Of a stretch of DNA of 16,560 nucleotides, positions 1 through 8,340 are shown in pieces. Numbering within the stretch: the first letter of the stretch is position 1; every line of letters starts with the position of its first letter. This stretch comes from Candidatus Parvarchaeota archaeon UBA446 (GTDB lineage Archaea; Nanobdellota; Nanobdellia; Parvarchaeales; Parvarchaeaceae). Position numbers and translations under genes: made by a program. The stretch covers positions 545 through 17,104 of the forward strand of contig DARG01000039.1 in assembly GCA_002503215.1 (NCBI GenBank), given 5' to 3'. The notes beneath the pieces are model-generated. The model did not search any database and was not told where the DNA came from. It worked only from the letters and a program-made list of their open reading frames with translations.

Positions 1-1
1 C

Positions 2-211
2 AAGATACCTGTTTTATGCTATAATGGTGATATACCTGATTTAGTAAAGAGAAATACTCTGCTATGGAACGATGAAAATTTAGAAGAAGTAATTAAGAAT
101 AGATTATGGGAGAAAATAGACCTAGACAAAGCATATAAAGACGCAGAAGAATGTAGAGCGGATAACGTAGTAACTAAAATAATAAAAAGATACGAAGAGA
201 TTTTTGTTTAA
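2..211 (+). CDS. C-terminal end of a GT4-type glycosyltransferase (partial)
   Basis: An open frame enters from the left edge and ends at TAA 209-211, giving 69 residues with no start in the window. It begins KIPVLCYNGDIPDLV, which matches the segment after the E-x7-E motif of GT-B glycosyltransferases of family GT4 (usual form: G-x-P-V, then a short loop, then a glycine or acidic residue near the donor sugar nucleotide). The tail is a charged helix (LEEVIKNRLWEKIDLDKAYK) as expected for the last helices of the fold. The next gene is another GT4 in the same direction 55 bases downstream, so it belongs to the same glycan cluster. Substrate cannot be told. Family assignment rests on a short fragment. 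Confidence 0.6.
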   Translation, partial: KIPVLCYNGDIPDLVKRNTLLWNDENLEEVIKNRLWEKIDLDKAYKDAEECRADNVVTKIIKRYEEIFV

Positions 212-229
212 ACATTTAAATTTTGCTGG

Positions 230-262
230 TTATATAAGCAGTTTATACATATGGAAAGGTGA
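230..262 (+). promoter_or_regulatory. TATA box and Shine-Dalgarno of the first complete glycosyltransferase
   Basis: TTATATAAG lies at 230-238. GGTGA at 258-262 sits 4 bases before the ATG at 267 and fits an archaeal Shine-Dalgarno. The TATA box is only about 30 bases before the start, so a transcript from it would carry little leader. Transcription from the upstream gene, or from the AT-rich stretch at 215-224, is the alternative. Confidence 0.4.
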
Positions 263-266
263 TTAA

Positions 267-1385
267 ATGGTAGATATAATTGTATCGGATATACAACTGG
301 AAGATGTTTTGGGAGGGGGGCAAATATTTTCAAGATTAATTTATGAAAACTTATCAAAATATTATGAGACCACTCCAATAAATATATACGGAAAATCCAC
401 CGCATTTAATCATTTAGGAACTTATCTCATAAAAAGAAAAATATTTGGTAGATTTAAAATACTGGGTTTACTAAGGAGATCAGACTTTGCTTCAAGAATA
501 TTTAGTTTTGTTTTCTTAAAAAGAAAGAACTATTCGACAGATATTTTAATATCAAACAGCTTATTAGATAAAATCCTAATCCAAAAAATAAAATTTAAAA
601 AGATAATAATGATAAATCACGCTGCAAACACAAATACTGGTATGAATTTGTTTATAAAATATGTAAAATCCATGAAGAAACATGCAACTGATTTTCGGGT
701 AATAGCTCTTAACAAAACACATTATAAAATTCTAAACGAGTTATTTCCGGGTAAAGTAAAATTAATTTACAATGGCATAAACCTCAAAAAAATTAGCAAC
801 AAACAAAAAATTGAGTATCTGAATAGCATTGGAATAGGTAACAAAAAGTTTATATTATATCTTGGGAGACTGGAAGAGAGACAGAAGAAAGTCTCATATG
901 TAATAAAAGCTTTTGCTATGCTGAAAAGTGAAGATTTAAATTTAGTTATAGCCGGTAAAGGTTCAGACTACAATATGTACGTTTCTTTGGTAAAAGAACT
1001 AAACATAGAAGGTAGAGTAATATTCACAGGATTTGTTTCGGATGAGAAAAATAAATTTATATTATTTAAAAATTGCTTCACATTTATACAACCATCATTA
1101 AACGAAAACTTCAGTTTAGTTACAATAGAGGCAATGAGTCAAAAAGCTATTGTTTTAACAACCAAAAATGATGGCTCATCAGATATTATAAAAGATAATG
1201 TAAACGGCTTCTTTATAGAAATAGATGAAAACAGCATAAAAGATAAAATAGCCAGCTTGTTAACTAAAAACCAAAATACAATCAAAACGATAAAGGATAA
1301 TGCATTTTTGACTGCAAAAAATTTTACGGCTTCTCAAATGATAAAAAATTACAGAAACTTAATAGAAGAAATTACAAAAAAATAG
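267..1385 (+). CDS. GT4-family glycosyltransferase
   Basis: A 372-residue GT-B retaining glycosyltransferase that should transfer a sugar from a nucleotide- or lipid-linked donor, in the cytoplasm or at the inner membrane face. The N-terminal domain has the glycine loop LGGGQ (residues 15-19). The C-terminal GT4 domain starts at KFILYLGRLEERQKK (about 194-208, usual form GRL-x-x-x-KG), followed by LVIAGKG (226-232) and the E-x7-E motif E280-NFSLVTI-E288. Length is normal for GT4. The start is set by GGTGA at 258-262. The gene is extremely AT-rich: 541-600 has 9 G/C in 60 bases. A run of six G at 315-320, inside the glycine-loop codons, stands out in that background. Acceptor and donor are unknown. 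It lies between GT4 fragments and a methyltransferase, consistent with surface-glycan assembly. Confidence 0.85.
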   Translation: MVDIIVSDIQLEDVLGGGQIFSRLIYENLSKYYETTPINIYGKSTAFNHLGTYLIKRKIFGRFKILGLLRRSDFASRIFSFVFLKRKNYSTDILISNSLLDKILIQKIKFKKIIMINHAANTNTGMNLFIKYVKSMKKHATDFRVIALNKTHYKILNELFPGKVKLIYNGINLKKISNKQKIEYLNSIGIGNKKFILYLGRLEERQKKVSYVIKAFAMLKSEDLNLVIAGKGSDYNMYVSLVKELNIEGRVIFTGFVSDEKNKFILFKNCFTFIQPSLNENFSLVTIEAMSQKAIVLTTKNDGSSDIIKDNVNGFFIEIDENSIKDKIASLLTKNQNTIKTIKDNAFLTAKNFTASQMIKNYRNLIEEITKK

Positions 1386-1591
1386 ACGTTTATAATTTAA
1401 AATTAGCTAGGCCCAATTATAATTCAGGGGCATCCCTTAGCTTGCTTTATAGGTACTAGTTAAGTTAGGATTATAACAAATTTTTCTATCGAAATTTCGT
1501 TTAATTTATTACGTAATCTAATATATAGAAACTTCTTAAAGTTATATTAGCTAAAAAATATCCCTAAGAGTCACCTACTCAAAGATTAATT

Positions 1592-2308
1592 TCAAATTTT
1601 TAGTAGTCCAAATAATTTTCTATTATCATACAGAATAAAGGCAACCCCATTTTGCCTAACACAAAAATTATAGAAAGCATAAGAAGTATCAATATCATCG
1701 CTAAGCAGTATTGAATGGCCCGACATATGAGGAAGTGCCAAACTGTATTCTAAACTTTGCCAGAAAAAAGAGTGGTTGCTATCATGGATAAATATATCTA
1801 TATTTCTATCAAATTTTTCAAAAAATCTCCTGATGCTCTTAGCATTTGGTTTTATAACAACTAAATTCCAGTTCTTCTTCATATCGCTATCTATAAGCAC
1901 ACCCGCCTTTTGAGAGATATCGATACTAGTAAGTGTCCCATAATTATTTTTTTCTAATGCTTTCAAGATTATAAAAGTTGAATGTCCATTCGCTACTCCT
2001 GTTTCAACTATTGTTTTTGGTTTCGCTAGTCTTACCAAATAATATATTAATCTTGCACTTTCTTCTTCTACCTTCCAGTTTAAGGGATACTTTAGTTTTA
2101 ATTTTTTATAATTAGTCTCTAAAAGTTTAGTAACAATAGAGTACTCCATTTCTAAATTAGATGATAGTCTTTTTTGGTATAAATCATTTAAAAGGTCTTT
2201 TGCAGATTTGTACATCTTCGAAATTTTACTAAATTCATCCAAACTTGGATAGAAAAACTTTCTAAAAATTTTCCTTGTCGACCGTGTTTCAAATTCCTTT
2301 AATCCCAT
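1592..2308 (-). CDS. Class I SAM-dependent methyltransferase (Methyltransf_24/CmcI-like)
   Basis: A 238-residue Rossmann-fold methyltransferase. Motif I is VETGVANGHST (101-111), where the glycines bind SAM. The acidic end of strand 2 is SIDIS (128-132). DIFIHDSNHS (171-180) is the strand-4 motif typical of the Methyltransf_24 and cephalosporin-hydroxylase-like group (usually HD-x-x-H), followed by LLSDDID (201-207). The first 80 residues are helical and charged and have no clear counterpart. It points against its neighbours but lies inside the glycosyltransferase cluster, so sugar O-methylation is a reasonable inference, with no direct evidence for the substrate. An in-frame stop lies two codons before the ATG, which fixes the start. 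Base composition is very AT-rich, like the preceding glycosyltransferase and unlike the next pair of genes. Confidence 0.8.
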   Translation of the reverse strand: MGLKEFETRSTRKIFRKFFYPSLDEFSKISKMYKSAKDLLNDLYQKRLSSNLEMEYSIVTKLLETNYKKLKLKYPLNWKVEEESARLIYYLVRLAKPKTIVETGVANGHSTFIILKALEKNNYGTLTSIDISQKAGVLIDSDMKKNWNLVVIKPNAKSIRRFFEKFDRNIDIFIHDSNHSFFWQSLEYSLALPHMSGHSILLSDDIDTSYAFYNFCVRQNGVAFILYDNRKLFGLLKI

Positions 2309-2609
2309 ATTTTAGATTTGCCATTGTTATTACGCTATAATTATAAGATTTATTGCTTTCTATAGTTATAACTTATTCAAGTCGAAGACTAAATGACCTA
2401 ATTTAGAAACCTATACCAGAATTAAAGCGATTTATTTATTTTTTGATAATTTACATGTACTTCGTCATCTACAAAATTTTTTATTTAACTTTATACTTCG
2501 TTTTTAATAGGGGTAATAAGTCCATAAATAGAATGATAAAATAGGAATCAGGTGTTATTTATTTGAATAAAAATTAACTTATATAATACGATTATGTTTA
2601 TGTATTACT
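2309..2609. other. Intergenic region between divergent genes, with promoters at both ends
   Basis: This 301-base AT-rich stretch separates the minus-strand methyltransferase from the plus-strand glycosyltransferase. No convincing small gene or RNA was found. Near the left end are two similar AT-rich blocks, CTATAATTATAAG (2335-2347) and CTATAGTTATAAC (2360-2372). The first, read on the minus strand, could be the methyltransferase TATA box. The right end carries the TATA box of the next gene. The middle (about 2400-2570) shows nothing I can name. Confidence 0.5.
2579..2586 (+). promoter_or_regulatory. TATA box, probable leaderless start
   Basis: TTATATAA is centred about 27 bases before the ATG at 2610, so transcription would begin at or next to the start codon. 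No Shine-Dalgarno is present. Two earlier ATGs (2594, 2600) are out of frame. Confidence 0.55.
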
Positions 2610-3635
2610 ATGGATGTCACGCTTATAACAGAAACTCTAGATCCTATGTTAGGAGGAATACCTAGATATAATTTTGAGATTAGCAAAATAAAGGAATTAA
2701 AAAACGTAATAAATTTCTCAAAAACTCTTAAAAACGAAGGCCTTTTAGATAAATATCTCAACAAAGTATATAGAAGAAAAAGGATATTGGAAGAATATAA
2801 AAAAGATTTGGGGCAGATACTGCATTTTACCCAACCGGAAATAATGTTCAAGAGCAATATCCTAAAAGGAAAGAAAGTCGTATTAACAGTCCATGATTTG
2901 GCGGTATTTGGTACAATGAAGGTAAAAAGCCTATATGGTAGATTGAGAGGTATTTCTTTCCGCTCGCAGTTCAGATTTGCAGTTGAAAGAGCAGATATAA
3001 TAATGACTAACAGCACACAGACAAGAGATGAACTGGTGGATATATTGGGCGTTGACCCTGGAAAGATTGTAGTACAAAACCATGGTATAGATGAAAAATT
3101 CAAGCCGAAAGACACGAAGAAGGACAACGTTATAGGCTATTTCGGTGGTTTTGACAGGAGAAAAAGAGTGAAAAAACTGGTTGAGGACTTTATAGCTTCT
3201 ACTTTTAGCAACGACATGAAACTGATTATTTATGGTTCTGATAAAGGAGATTATCACACTATAAAAGAGAGATACAAAAGCTTCAGCAACGTTATATTCA
3301 AGGACAGGATACCAGAGGAAAAGCTTGTAGATACAATAAACGAATTCCAGTACTTTGTATACCCTACCTCTTATGAAGGCTTTGGTTTACCTTTACTGGA
3401 ATGCATAGCATGCGGTATACCTTCTTTTATATACGAAGATGGGGAGTTGCCAGCTGAAGTAAGAAAATACGCATTGGTGATAAGGAATTTAGATGAGATA
3501 AAAAAAACGGAGTATAAGGAATTAGAAAAAGACTTCAAATCAAGGTCAGAACAGGTAAAAAAGGAATTCTCATGGGAAAAAACCAGAGCCGGTACACTGG
3601 AGCAATACCAAAAGCTCGAAGCCAAAACGATTTAA
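2610..3635 (+). CDS. GT4-family glycosyltransferase (mannosyltransferase-like)
   Basis: A 341-residue GT-B glycosyltransferase. Visible landmarks are LGGIPRY (14-20) in the N-terminal glycine loop, VLTVHDLAVF (91-100) with the HD pair common in GT4 enzymes, ADIIMTNS (128-135), VQNHGID (155-161), IGYFGGFDRRKRVKKL (175-190) and the canonical EGFGLPLLE (256-264), which supplies both E-x7-E glutamates. The donor is probably GDP- or UDP-sugar, but its identity is not readable. It ends 22 bases before the sulfatase-superfamily gene and shares its higher GC content, so the two likely form an operon driven by the TATA box at 2579. This pair looks older or more host-adapted than the AT-rich glycosyltransferases on either side. 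Confidence 0.88.
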   Translation: MDVTLITETLDPMLGGIPRYNFEISKIKELKNVINFSKTLKNEGLLDKYLNKVYRRKRILEEYKKDLGQILHFTQPEIMFKSNILKGKKVVLTVHDLAVFGTMKVKSLYGRLRGISFRSQFRFAVERADIIMTNSTQTRDELVDILGVDPGKIVVQNHGIDEKFKPKDTKKDNVIGYFGGFDRRKRVKKLVEDFIASTFSNDMKLIIYGSDKGDYHTIKERYKSFSNVIFKDRIPEEKLVDTINEFQYFVYPTSYEGFGLPLLECIACGIPSFIYEDGELPAEVRKYALVIRNLDEIKKTEYKELEKDFKSRSEQVKKEFSWEKTRAGTLEQYQKLEAKTI

Positions 3636-3657
3636 GCTCAGGTAATTAATACTTTGA

Positions 3658-4983
3658 GTGGAACCAGATATTTTGCTGATAGTGCTTGACAGTCTTAGAA
3701 AAGACATAATGGAGTTATATGGTGGTCCGGCAAAGACACCTAATCTAATAAAGCTTAAGGAAGATGCAGTTGCCTATGAAAATGCTATTTCTCCGTCATC
3801 ATGGACGTTCCCTTCGCATGTTTCGTTGTTTACGGGCTTATACTTAAACGAGCATAAAGTGCATGAAACGATTGACCACAAGCTTTTGGATCTGACTGAA
3901 TTTAATTTAAAGCTGAAAGCTGAAAGACTGTCAGAAAACCTTCAAAGAAAAGGATACAATACGATAGGTATATCAAACAACCCAATGGTTTCCACGCAGA
4001 CGGCTTTTGACCAGGGTTTTGATGCGCTGTTCATGATAGATCCTTTCCCGATAAGCAAAGAAGACCCTATCTTTCAAGAAGCAAGAAGATTGGGAGCAAG
4101 CCCAAAGCAGATAGCGCTTAAGCTGTTAAAGCAGGGAAAAATAAACAAGATATTAGAGTTCTACAAGTGGAGAAAAAGGGAAAAATTGGTAAGCGACGTG
4201 ATAAACTTTCCCCTTGATAAGGGAGCGGAAATGACAAATAAACTCCTTAAAACTGCAAATTGGGAGTCAAAATTCTTCAGATTCATAAACTTCCTAGAAG
4301 TGCACGAACCTTACAGGAACTACAACTCTAAAGAAGTATGGGATAATGTAACGGGAATAAAACCATTGAGCCAAAATTCAATGGAAAACATAAGAAAGGA
4401 ATACATAGCAGAGATGGAGTATTTGGACCAGCAAATTGGAAAATTGGTGTCTACTCTAAAGAACGCAGGAAAATACGACAGTACAATGATAATTATCACA
4501 TCGGATCACGGACAGGCAATAAACGAACATGGTTACATGCTGCACAGCACTTATCTTTACGATGAATTAGTTAGGGTACCTCTAATAATAAAATATCCTA
4601 ATAATAAAAAATTCGATAAAAAAAATGGCTATCAGAACCTGGTTTACATACCGAAACTCATAGAAGAGATATCTCAAGGTGGAGATGACTCTGCAGTTTA
4701 CTCTGATTCCACATTTTCCGAAGCATATGGGGCTGTGATAGTATTACCAGGTGGATACAAAGACAAGGAAGAATATGTAAAACAGAGATATGAAAAAGTG
4801 AGAAAGGCCGTTTTCAAAGACGGATATAAAATGACTGTTAACGGAACTGACTGCACAATTGAGGAATTTCTTCAAGGTAATAAGGGGATAAAGGTAGAAG
4901 ACAACAAAGAAAAAGCAAAGGAACTACTAGAAGAGTTGGAGATATTCAAGGGAAAAGAAGACTTTAAGATACCTAAGATATAA
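3658..4983 (+). CDS. Sulfatase/alkaline-phosphatase superfamily hydrolase or transferase, Thr nucleophile
   Basis: A 441-residue enzyme of the alkaline phosphatase/sulfatase superfamily. The N-terminus DILLIVLDSLRKD (4-16) gives the first metal-binding Asp (D11). The nucleophile segment is SSWTFPSH (47-54), aligned to the sulfatase C/S-x-P-S-R motif. Here the nucleophile position is Thr50 and Arg is replaced by His54, so formylglycine chemistry is not possible. FLEVHEPY (212-219) and ITSDHGQAINEHG (280-292) supply further metal ligands (D283, H284). Known Thr-nucleophile members are phosphatases, phosphodiesterases and phospho-group transferases, so a phospho-substituent on a glycan is as likely as sulfate. 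No signal peptide is seen, so it may act in the cytoplasm. The start is GTG: an in-frame TGA directly precedes it. It is likely cotranscribed with the preceding glycosyltransferase. Confidence 0.85.
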   Translation: MEPDILLIVLDSLRKDIMELYGGPAKTPNLIKLKEDAVAYENAISPSSWTFPSHVSLFTGLYLNEHKVHETIDHKLLDLTEFNLKLKAERLSENLQRKGYNTIGISNNPMVSTQTAFDQGFDALFMIDPFPISKEDPIFQEARRLGASPKQIALKLLKQGKINKILEFYKWRKREKLVSDVINFPLDKGAEMTNKLLKTANWESKFFRFINFLEVHEPYRNYNSKEVWDNVTGIKPLSQNSMENIRKEYIAEMEYLDQQIGKLVSTLKNAGKYDSTMIIITSDHGQAINEHGYMLHSTYLYDELVRVPLIIKYPNNKKFDKKNGYQNLVYIPKLIEEISQGGDDSAVYSDSTFSEAYGAVIVLPGGYKDKEEYVKQRYEKVRKAVFKDGYKMTVNGTDCTIEEFLQGNKGIKVEDNKEKAKELLEELEIFKGKEDFKIPKI

Positions 4984-5105
4984 TCTAGTTTTGTGAGAAT
5001 TACTATAAAACTTTTATTTTTAAGTTATAAATAAAGAAAAACATCATTATTGTATAACCTAAGCAGAAAATTATATTTTATTAAAAATACAAGAGCTTGC
5101 AATAG

Positions 5106-5113
5106 TATATATA
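5106..5113 (+). promoter_or_regulatory. TATA box before the last glycosyltransferase
   Basis: TATATATA, within AGTATATATAAAAT, lies about 30 bases before the ATG at 5140. A short leader containing AAGGA (5132-5136) could serve as a weak ribosome binding site. Confidence 0.5.
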
Positions 5114-5139
5114 AAATAAATGTTTTATAGCAAGGAAAT

Positions 5140-6327
5140 ATGAAAATAACATATGTAATGGGTACGGACATAAGAACTGGGAGAGGGTCGGAAAATATCT
5201 TAATTAACTATATAAAATACTCCACTATTAAAAAGTCAGATATTTCAATTGTACAAAACCATTCTAGTTCACCACATAGATTAAGCACCGAGGAAGTTAA
5301 TAAAGTCATAAATGGTAGTAAGATATACACATTCCCAACTTACTTTAAACTTACAAAAATAGCTACTTTATTAAAAGATGGCAGTGTACTTAGAATGGCA
5401 TTTAATATTGCTCTTGTCAAATTAAATTTAATAATTTTAAGTATAAAATTTAAAAAAACGATAAATTATATCTGTAAAAATTCCGATATAATATACTTTA
5501 TTGCCAATGAATACATTCCTCTTTTCAAAAATTCTAAAGCTATAAAGATAGGAAGTAATCACTGCATAAATCCTAAAGCAATTTTTGATAAAACATACCG
5601 GCATCATTACCTTCATGTGTTAAATGAAAAAAGGTATTACAAGCTTATGGATGGATTTCATTTCTTCCCCTCAAATTCTAAATATGTTAAGAGGTTGTAT
5701 AAACCATACAATTTTGTATTAAGCAATGGCGTAGATACAAATGTATTCAAACCAAGATATAATAAAAATAGAAAAATTATAAAATTCTTCTTTGTAGCAG
5801 CTCTAACCATACCAAAAGGAATAAAGACATTGACAGACAGCTGGCAATTAATAAAAAACAAGGAAGAGATTGAATTACATATAGCTGGAACTGGAACCAT
5901 GACTAGTTATATAAAAAACCTCGCAAAAAACCGAGAGAATAAAATTTTTTACCATGGAGTTTTACCAACCAAAAAACTTGCAACACTTTATAGAAACTGT
6001 GATGTTTTTGTTTATCCATCAAAGGCGGACACATTCTCTTTAACAGTTCTAGAGGCGCTATCAAGCGGACTGTACGTATTAGCAAGCGACTTTCTAGTTG
6101 GTACCTTTGATGACTTTAAGAGTAGAGGGTACTTGGAATACATCAACAGAAACCCTTTAATTATTTCAAAGAGGATGTCTGAAATTGCTGTAAGTAAAAA
6201 AGAATTAAAACGCAATATAAAGAAACAATATGAATACGTTAAAAATAACTATGATTGGAAAATAATAACAAAAAAGCTATACGATGAATTTAGAAAAATG
6301 GATATATCTAGTAAGAAAATTGAATAG
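5140..6327 (+). CDS. GT4-like glycosyltransferase with variant catalytic motif
   Basis: A 395-residue GT-B glycosyltransferase. Landmarks are the N-terminal loop GTDIRTGRGSEN (8-19), VLSNGVDTNVF (193-203) at the domain junction, FFFVAALTIPKGIKTL (216-231) with the conserved lysine, LHIAGTG (246-252), IFYHGVLP (269-276) and VFVYPSKADTFSLTVLEA (289-306). In the last motif the usual E-x7-E becomes D297-x7-E305. This Asp substitution occurs in other GT4 members, so activity is still likely. The gene is very AT-rich, resembling the genes at 267-2308 more than the pair just upstream, and has its own TATA box. It ends 60 bases before the convergent CysRS gene. Sugar and acceptor are unknown. Confidence 0.82.
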   Translation: MKITYVMGTDIRTGRGSENILINYIKYSTIKKSDISIVQNHSSSPHRLSTEEVNKVINGSKIYTFPTYFKLTKIATLLKDGSVLRMAFNIALVKLNLIILSIKFKKTINYICKNSDIIYFIANEYIPLFKNSKAIKIGSNHCINPKAIFDKTYRHHYLHVLNEKRYYKLMDGFHFFPSNSKYVKRLYKPYNFVLSNGVDTNVFKPRYNKNRKIIKFFFVAALTIPKGIKTLTDSWQLIKNKEEIELHIAGTGTMTSYIKNLAKNRENKIFYHGVLPTKKLATLYRNCDVFVYPSKADTFSLTVLEALSSGLYVLASDFLVGTFDDFKSRGYLEYINRNPLIISKRMSEIAVSKKELKRNIKKQYEYVKNNYDWKIITKKLYDEFRKMDISSKKIE

Positions 6328-6387
6328 TATAATAGTCCATTAATAGAGATAAATAAACTTTGTAATTTATACATAGACTATACAAGA

Positions 6388-7791
6388 TCATTCAACATAA
6401 TTTTTTGTTATGACAAAGCCTCTTGGAAGATCCGCTATATAATATCCCTTGCCGTTTATTCTTTCCCTTAATTCGTCTGCTTCTACAAAATTTTTCTGCT
6501 TTCTAAATTCTTCTCTCTTTTCCGCCAATTCCTCTACATCTTTTGGTATTTCATATTCAACGTAAACTCCTAGAAAACCGTTCATTTTATCTACAGCATC
6601 TTTAAGCAATTTATATTCTAGATTGTCTATGCTGCCTTTTTCTGCAGTAGAATCACATAAATCAAGAAGAGAAAAGAATGCTACAAGTGCAGAATGCGTG
6701 TCCAAATCATTGTTAACAGCTGCTTTAAAATTTTCTAAAAGTTTGTTTACTTGGTCCTGAATCTGCTGTACTCTCGCATTATTGTTATTTCCCTCGTATT
6801 TTTCCGTCTTTTCCAGTGATTTTATCGATAAATCTATCTTTTTAAGCAGTTTTTCATATTTTTTTAAGCTATCAAACGTAAAATCAAGTCTGTTCCTGTA
6901 ATGACTATCAAGCACCATAAGCCTGAAAGACAGTGGATTGAAACCCTGCTGCACTAAATCATTTAATGTATAGAAGTTTCCCAAGCTCTTTGACATCTTC
7001 TGGCCGTTGACTAAAAGATGTTCGGCATGAACCCAGTAGTTCACGAATTTCTGACCGGTATAAGCTTCCGACTGTGCTATCTCATTCTCATGATGTGGAA
7101 ATATTAAATCAACGGCGCCGCAGTGAACGTCTATCGTTTTACCCAAGTATTTCAGTGACATAGCACTGCATTCTATATGCCAGCCGGGACGCCCTTTCTT
7201 TAACTTGCCTTCCCAGTAAACCTTCCCGTCGTTTTCTGTCCAGTATTTCCATAATGCAAAATCCGCAGCATTTTCTTTGTCATAATCGTCATTTTTTATC
7301 CTGGAGTACTTTCCATTTACTGTCATTCCAGAAAGCTTACCGTAATCATTGAACTTTGAAACATCGTAGTATATACCATCGTCTGCTTCGTATGCATAAC
7401 CTTTCTTAAGCAGTTCGTTTATGATGGACTGCATTTCATCTATGTTTTCAGTAGCTTTTGGAAATTTTATGTTGTCTTTTATGTTAAGCCGTTTAAGGTC
7501 TTCCATGAAATAATTTGTATATACTGTTGTGTAGTCCTCCAATGAAGTGCCGGTTTCCTGTGACCCTTTTATTGTCTTATCGTCTACGTCTGTAAGATTC
7601 ATGACATGCTGTACAGTATATCCCTCTAATTCGAAAGCCCTTTTTAATATGTCATAGAATATAAACGTCCGCAGATTTCCTATATGAACGTAATTATAAA
7701 CGGTTGGCCCACAAGTGTACATTGAAACCGTTTTTCCGTCTATAGGGTTGAACTTTTCCTTTTTCTTTGACAGTGTATTAAATAACTCCAT
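6388..7791 (-). CDS. cysS: Cysteinyl-tRNA synthetase
   Basis: A 467-residue class I synthetase that charges tRNA-Cys with cysteine. It has the N-terminal CGPTVYNYVHIGNLRT (27-42), including the HIGH-type motif HIGN (36-39), then NLTDVDDKTIKG (65-76), and the zinc site expected at C27, C208 (HIECSAMS), H233 and E237 (FPHHENE). The KMSKS loop is intact (265-269, followed by LGNFYTL). The C-terminal region holds the DALR-type helical bundle and an RKQKNFVEADELRERI segment (430-445) typical of full-length CysRS. Length is normal and nothing is missing. Upstream on its strand lie two small unknown genes with their own promoters. The 84-base gap contains AT-rich sequence that could hold a TATA box, so it may be transcribed alone. 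Its substrate tRNA-Cys is encoded at 10907-11018 on the same strand. Confidence 0.97.
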   Translation of the reverse strand: MELFNTLSKKKEKFNPIDGKTVSMYTCGPTVYNYVHIGNLRTFIFYDILKRAFELEGYTVQHVMNLTDVDDKTIKGSQETGTSLEDYTTVYTNYFMEDLKRLNIKDNIKFPKATENIDEMQSIINELLKKGYAYEADDGIYYDVSKFNDYGKLSGMTVNGKYSRIKNDDYDKENAADFALWKYWTENDGKVYWEGKLKKGRPGWHIECSAMSLKYLGKTIDVHCGAVDLIFPHHENEIAQSEAYTGQKFVNYWVHAEHLLVNGQKMSKSLGNFYTLNDLVQQGFNPLSFRLMVLDSHYRNRLDFTFDSLKKYEKLLKKIDLSIKSLEKTEKYEGNNNNARVQQIQDQVNKLLENFKAAVNNDLDTHSALVAFFSLLDLCDSTAEKGSIDNLEYKLLKDAVDKMNGFLGVYVEYEIPKDVEELAEKREEFRKQKNFVEADELRERINGKGYYIADLPRGFVITKNYVE

Positions 7792-7875
7792 GAAAATTAT
7801 AGCCTTTCTGGATTAATAAGATTGAAAGCTTTGCATTTTTTACCTTAAGTTATCGACAATACAATAGCAGCGCTT

Positions 7876-8310
7876 TCAGTCGTCTATTATATCGTCCAGT
7901 TTTTCTTTGACTTTAGTTGCTAGTCTGTACACGCCTTTCTTCGTTATAGTAGAAAAAGGTACCAGTACTACATCTTTGTATAAACCTTTCCTTTCTATAT
8001 ATGTCATGGTTGATGTGAAGCCCTTATTGATCATTAGCTTCCAATATTCTTGCCTGCTAAAGGTATATGAGATATGAGTGGATGGATCCGTGCAGGTATA
8101 ATGTGAATATGCAGTAGGATTAATACCCCTATTAGTACCATCGACAATAAGTAAGTCAGCCTCTGCACATGCATCTTTCAGCTTTCTTACAAGTTCTTCA
8201 CCTTTCAATTCCTTCTTAAGATTGATAACTGCTGAGTACTTTGCACCATCAAACGAGCGAAAGTAAACTCCCGATTCATTTTTAGGATCGAAATATTTTT
8301 CTTTCATCAT
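7876..8310 (-). CDS. Unknown small protein, related to the next gene upstream
   Basis: A 144-residue soluble, charged protein that I do not recognise. A mixed alpha/beta pattern is suggested by alternating hydrophobic strands (KYSAVINL; ADLLIVDG; KDVVLVPF) and amphipathic helices. The KKELKGEELVRKLKDACA segment (32-49) and the C-terminal GVYRLATKVKEKLDDIIDD (126-144) resemble, in order, two segments of the 115-residue protein at 8538-8885, so the two are paralogues. This copy has an extra N-terminal stretch of about 20 residues and a longer middle. There is no signal peptide or TM segment. The start is ATGATG; a TATA-like element at 8327-8340 on the minus strand would give a leaderless transcript. 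The gene lies upstream of cysS, but a role with CysRS is only a guess. Confidence 0.72.
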   Translation of the reverse strand: MMKEKYFDPKNESGVYFRSFDGAKYSAVINLKKELKGEELVRKLKDACAEADLLIVDGTNRGINPTAYSHYTCTDPSTHISYTFSRQEYWKLMINKGFTSTMTYIERKGLYKDVVLVPFSTITKKGVYRLATKVKEKLDDIIDD

Positions 8311-8326
8311 GTTTATAGAATTAAAC

Positions 8327-8340
8327 TATTATTTAATCTT
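8327..8340 (-). promoter_or_regulatory. TATA box of the 144-residue unknown gene
   Basis: On the minus strand this reads AAGATTAAATAATA, centred about 24 bases before the ATG at 8310, so the message is probably leaderless. Confidence 0.45.

Noticed and set aside
1386..1591. Gap between convergent genes inspected for tRNA or small RNA
   Set aside because: No cloverleaf, clear terminator or coding frame was found, only AT-rich sequence.
2579..3127. 182-codon open frame on the minus strand, with smaller ones at 2931-3257 and 3371-3625
   Set aside because: They lie opposite the well-supported GT4 gene at 2610-3635, have no family motifs and have a composition typical of antisense frames.
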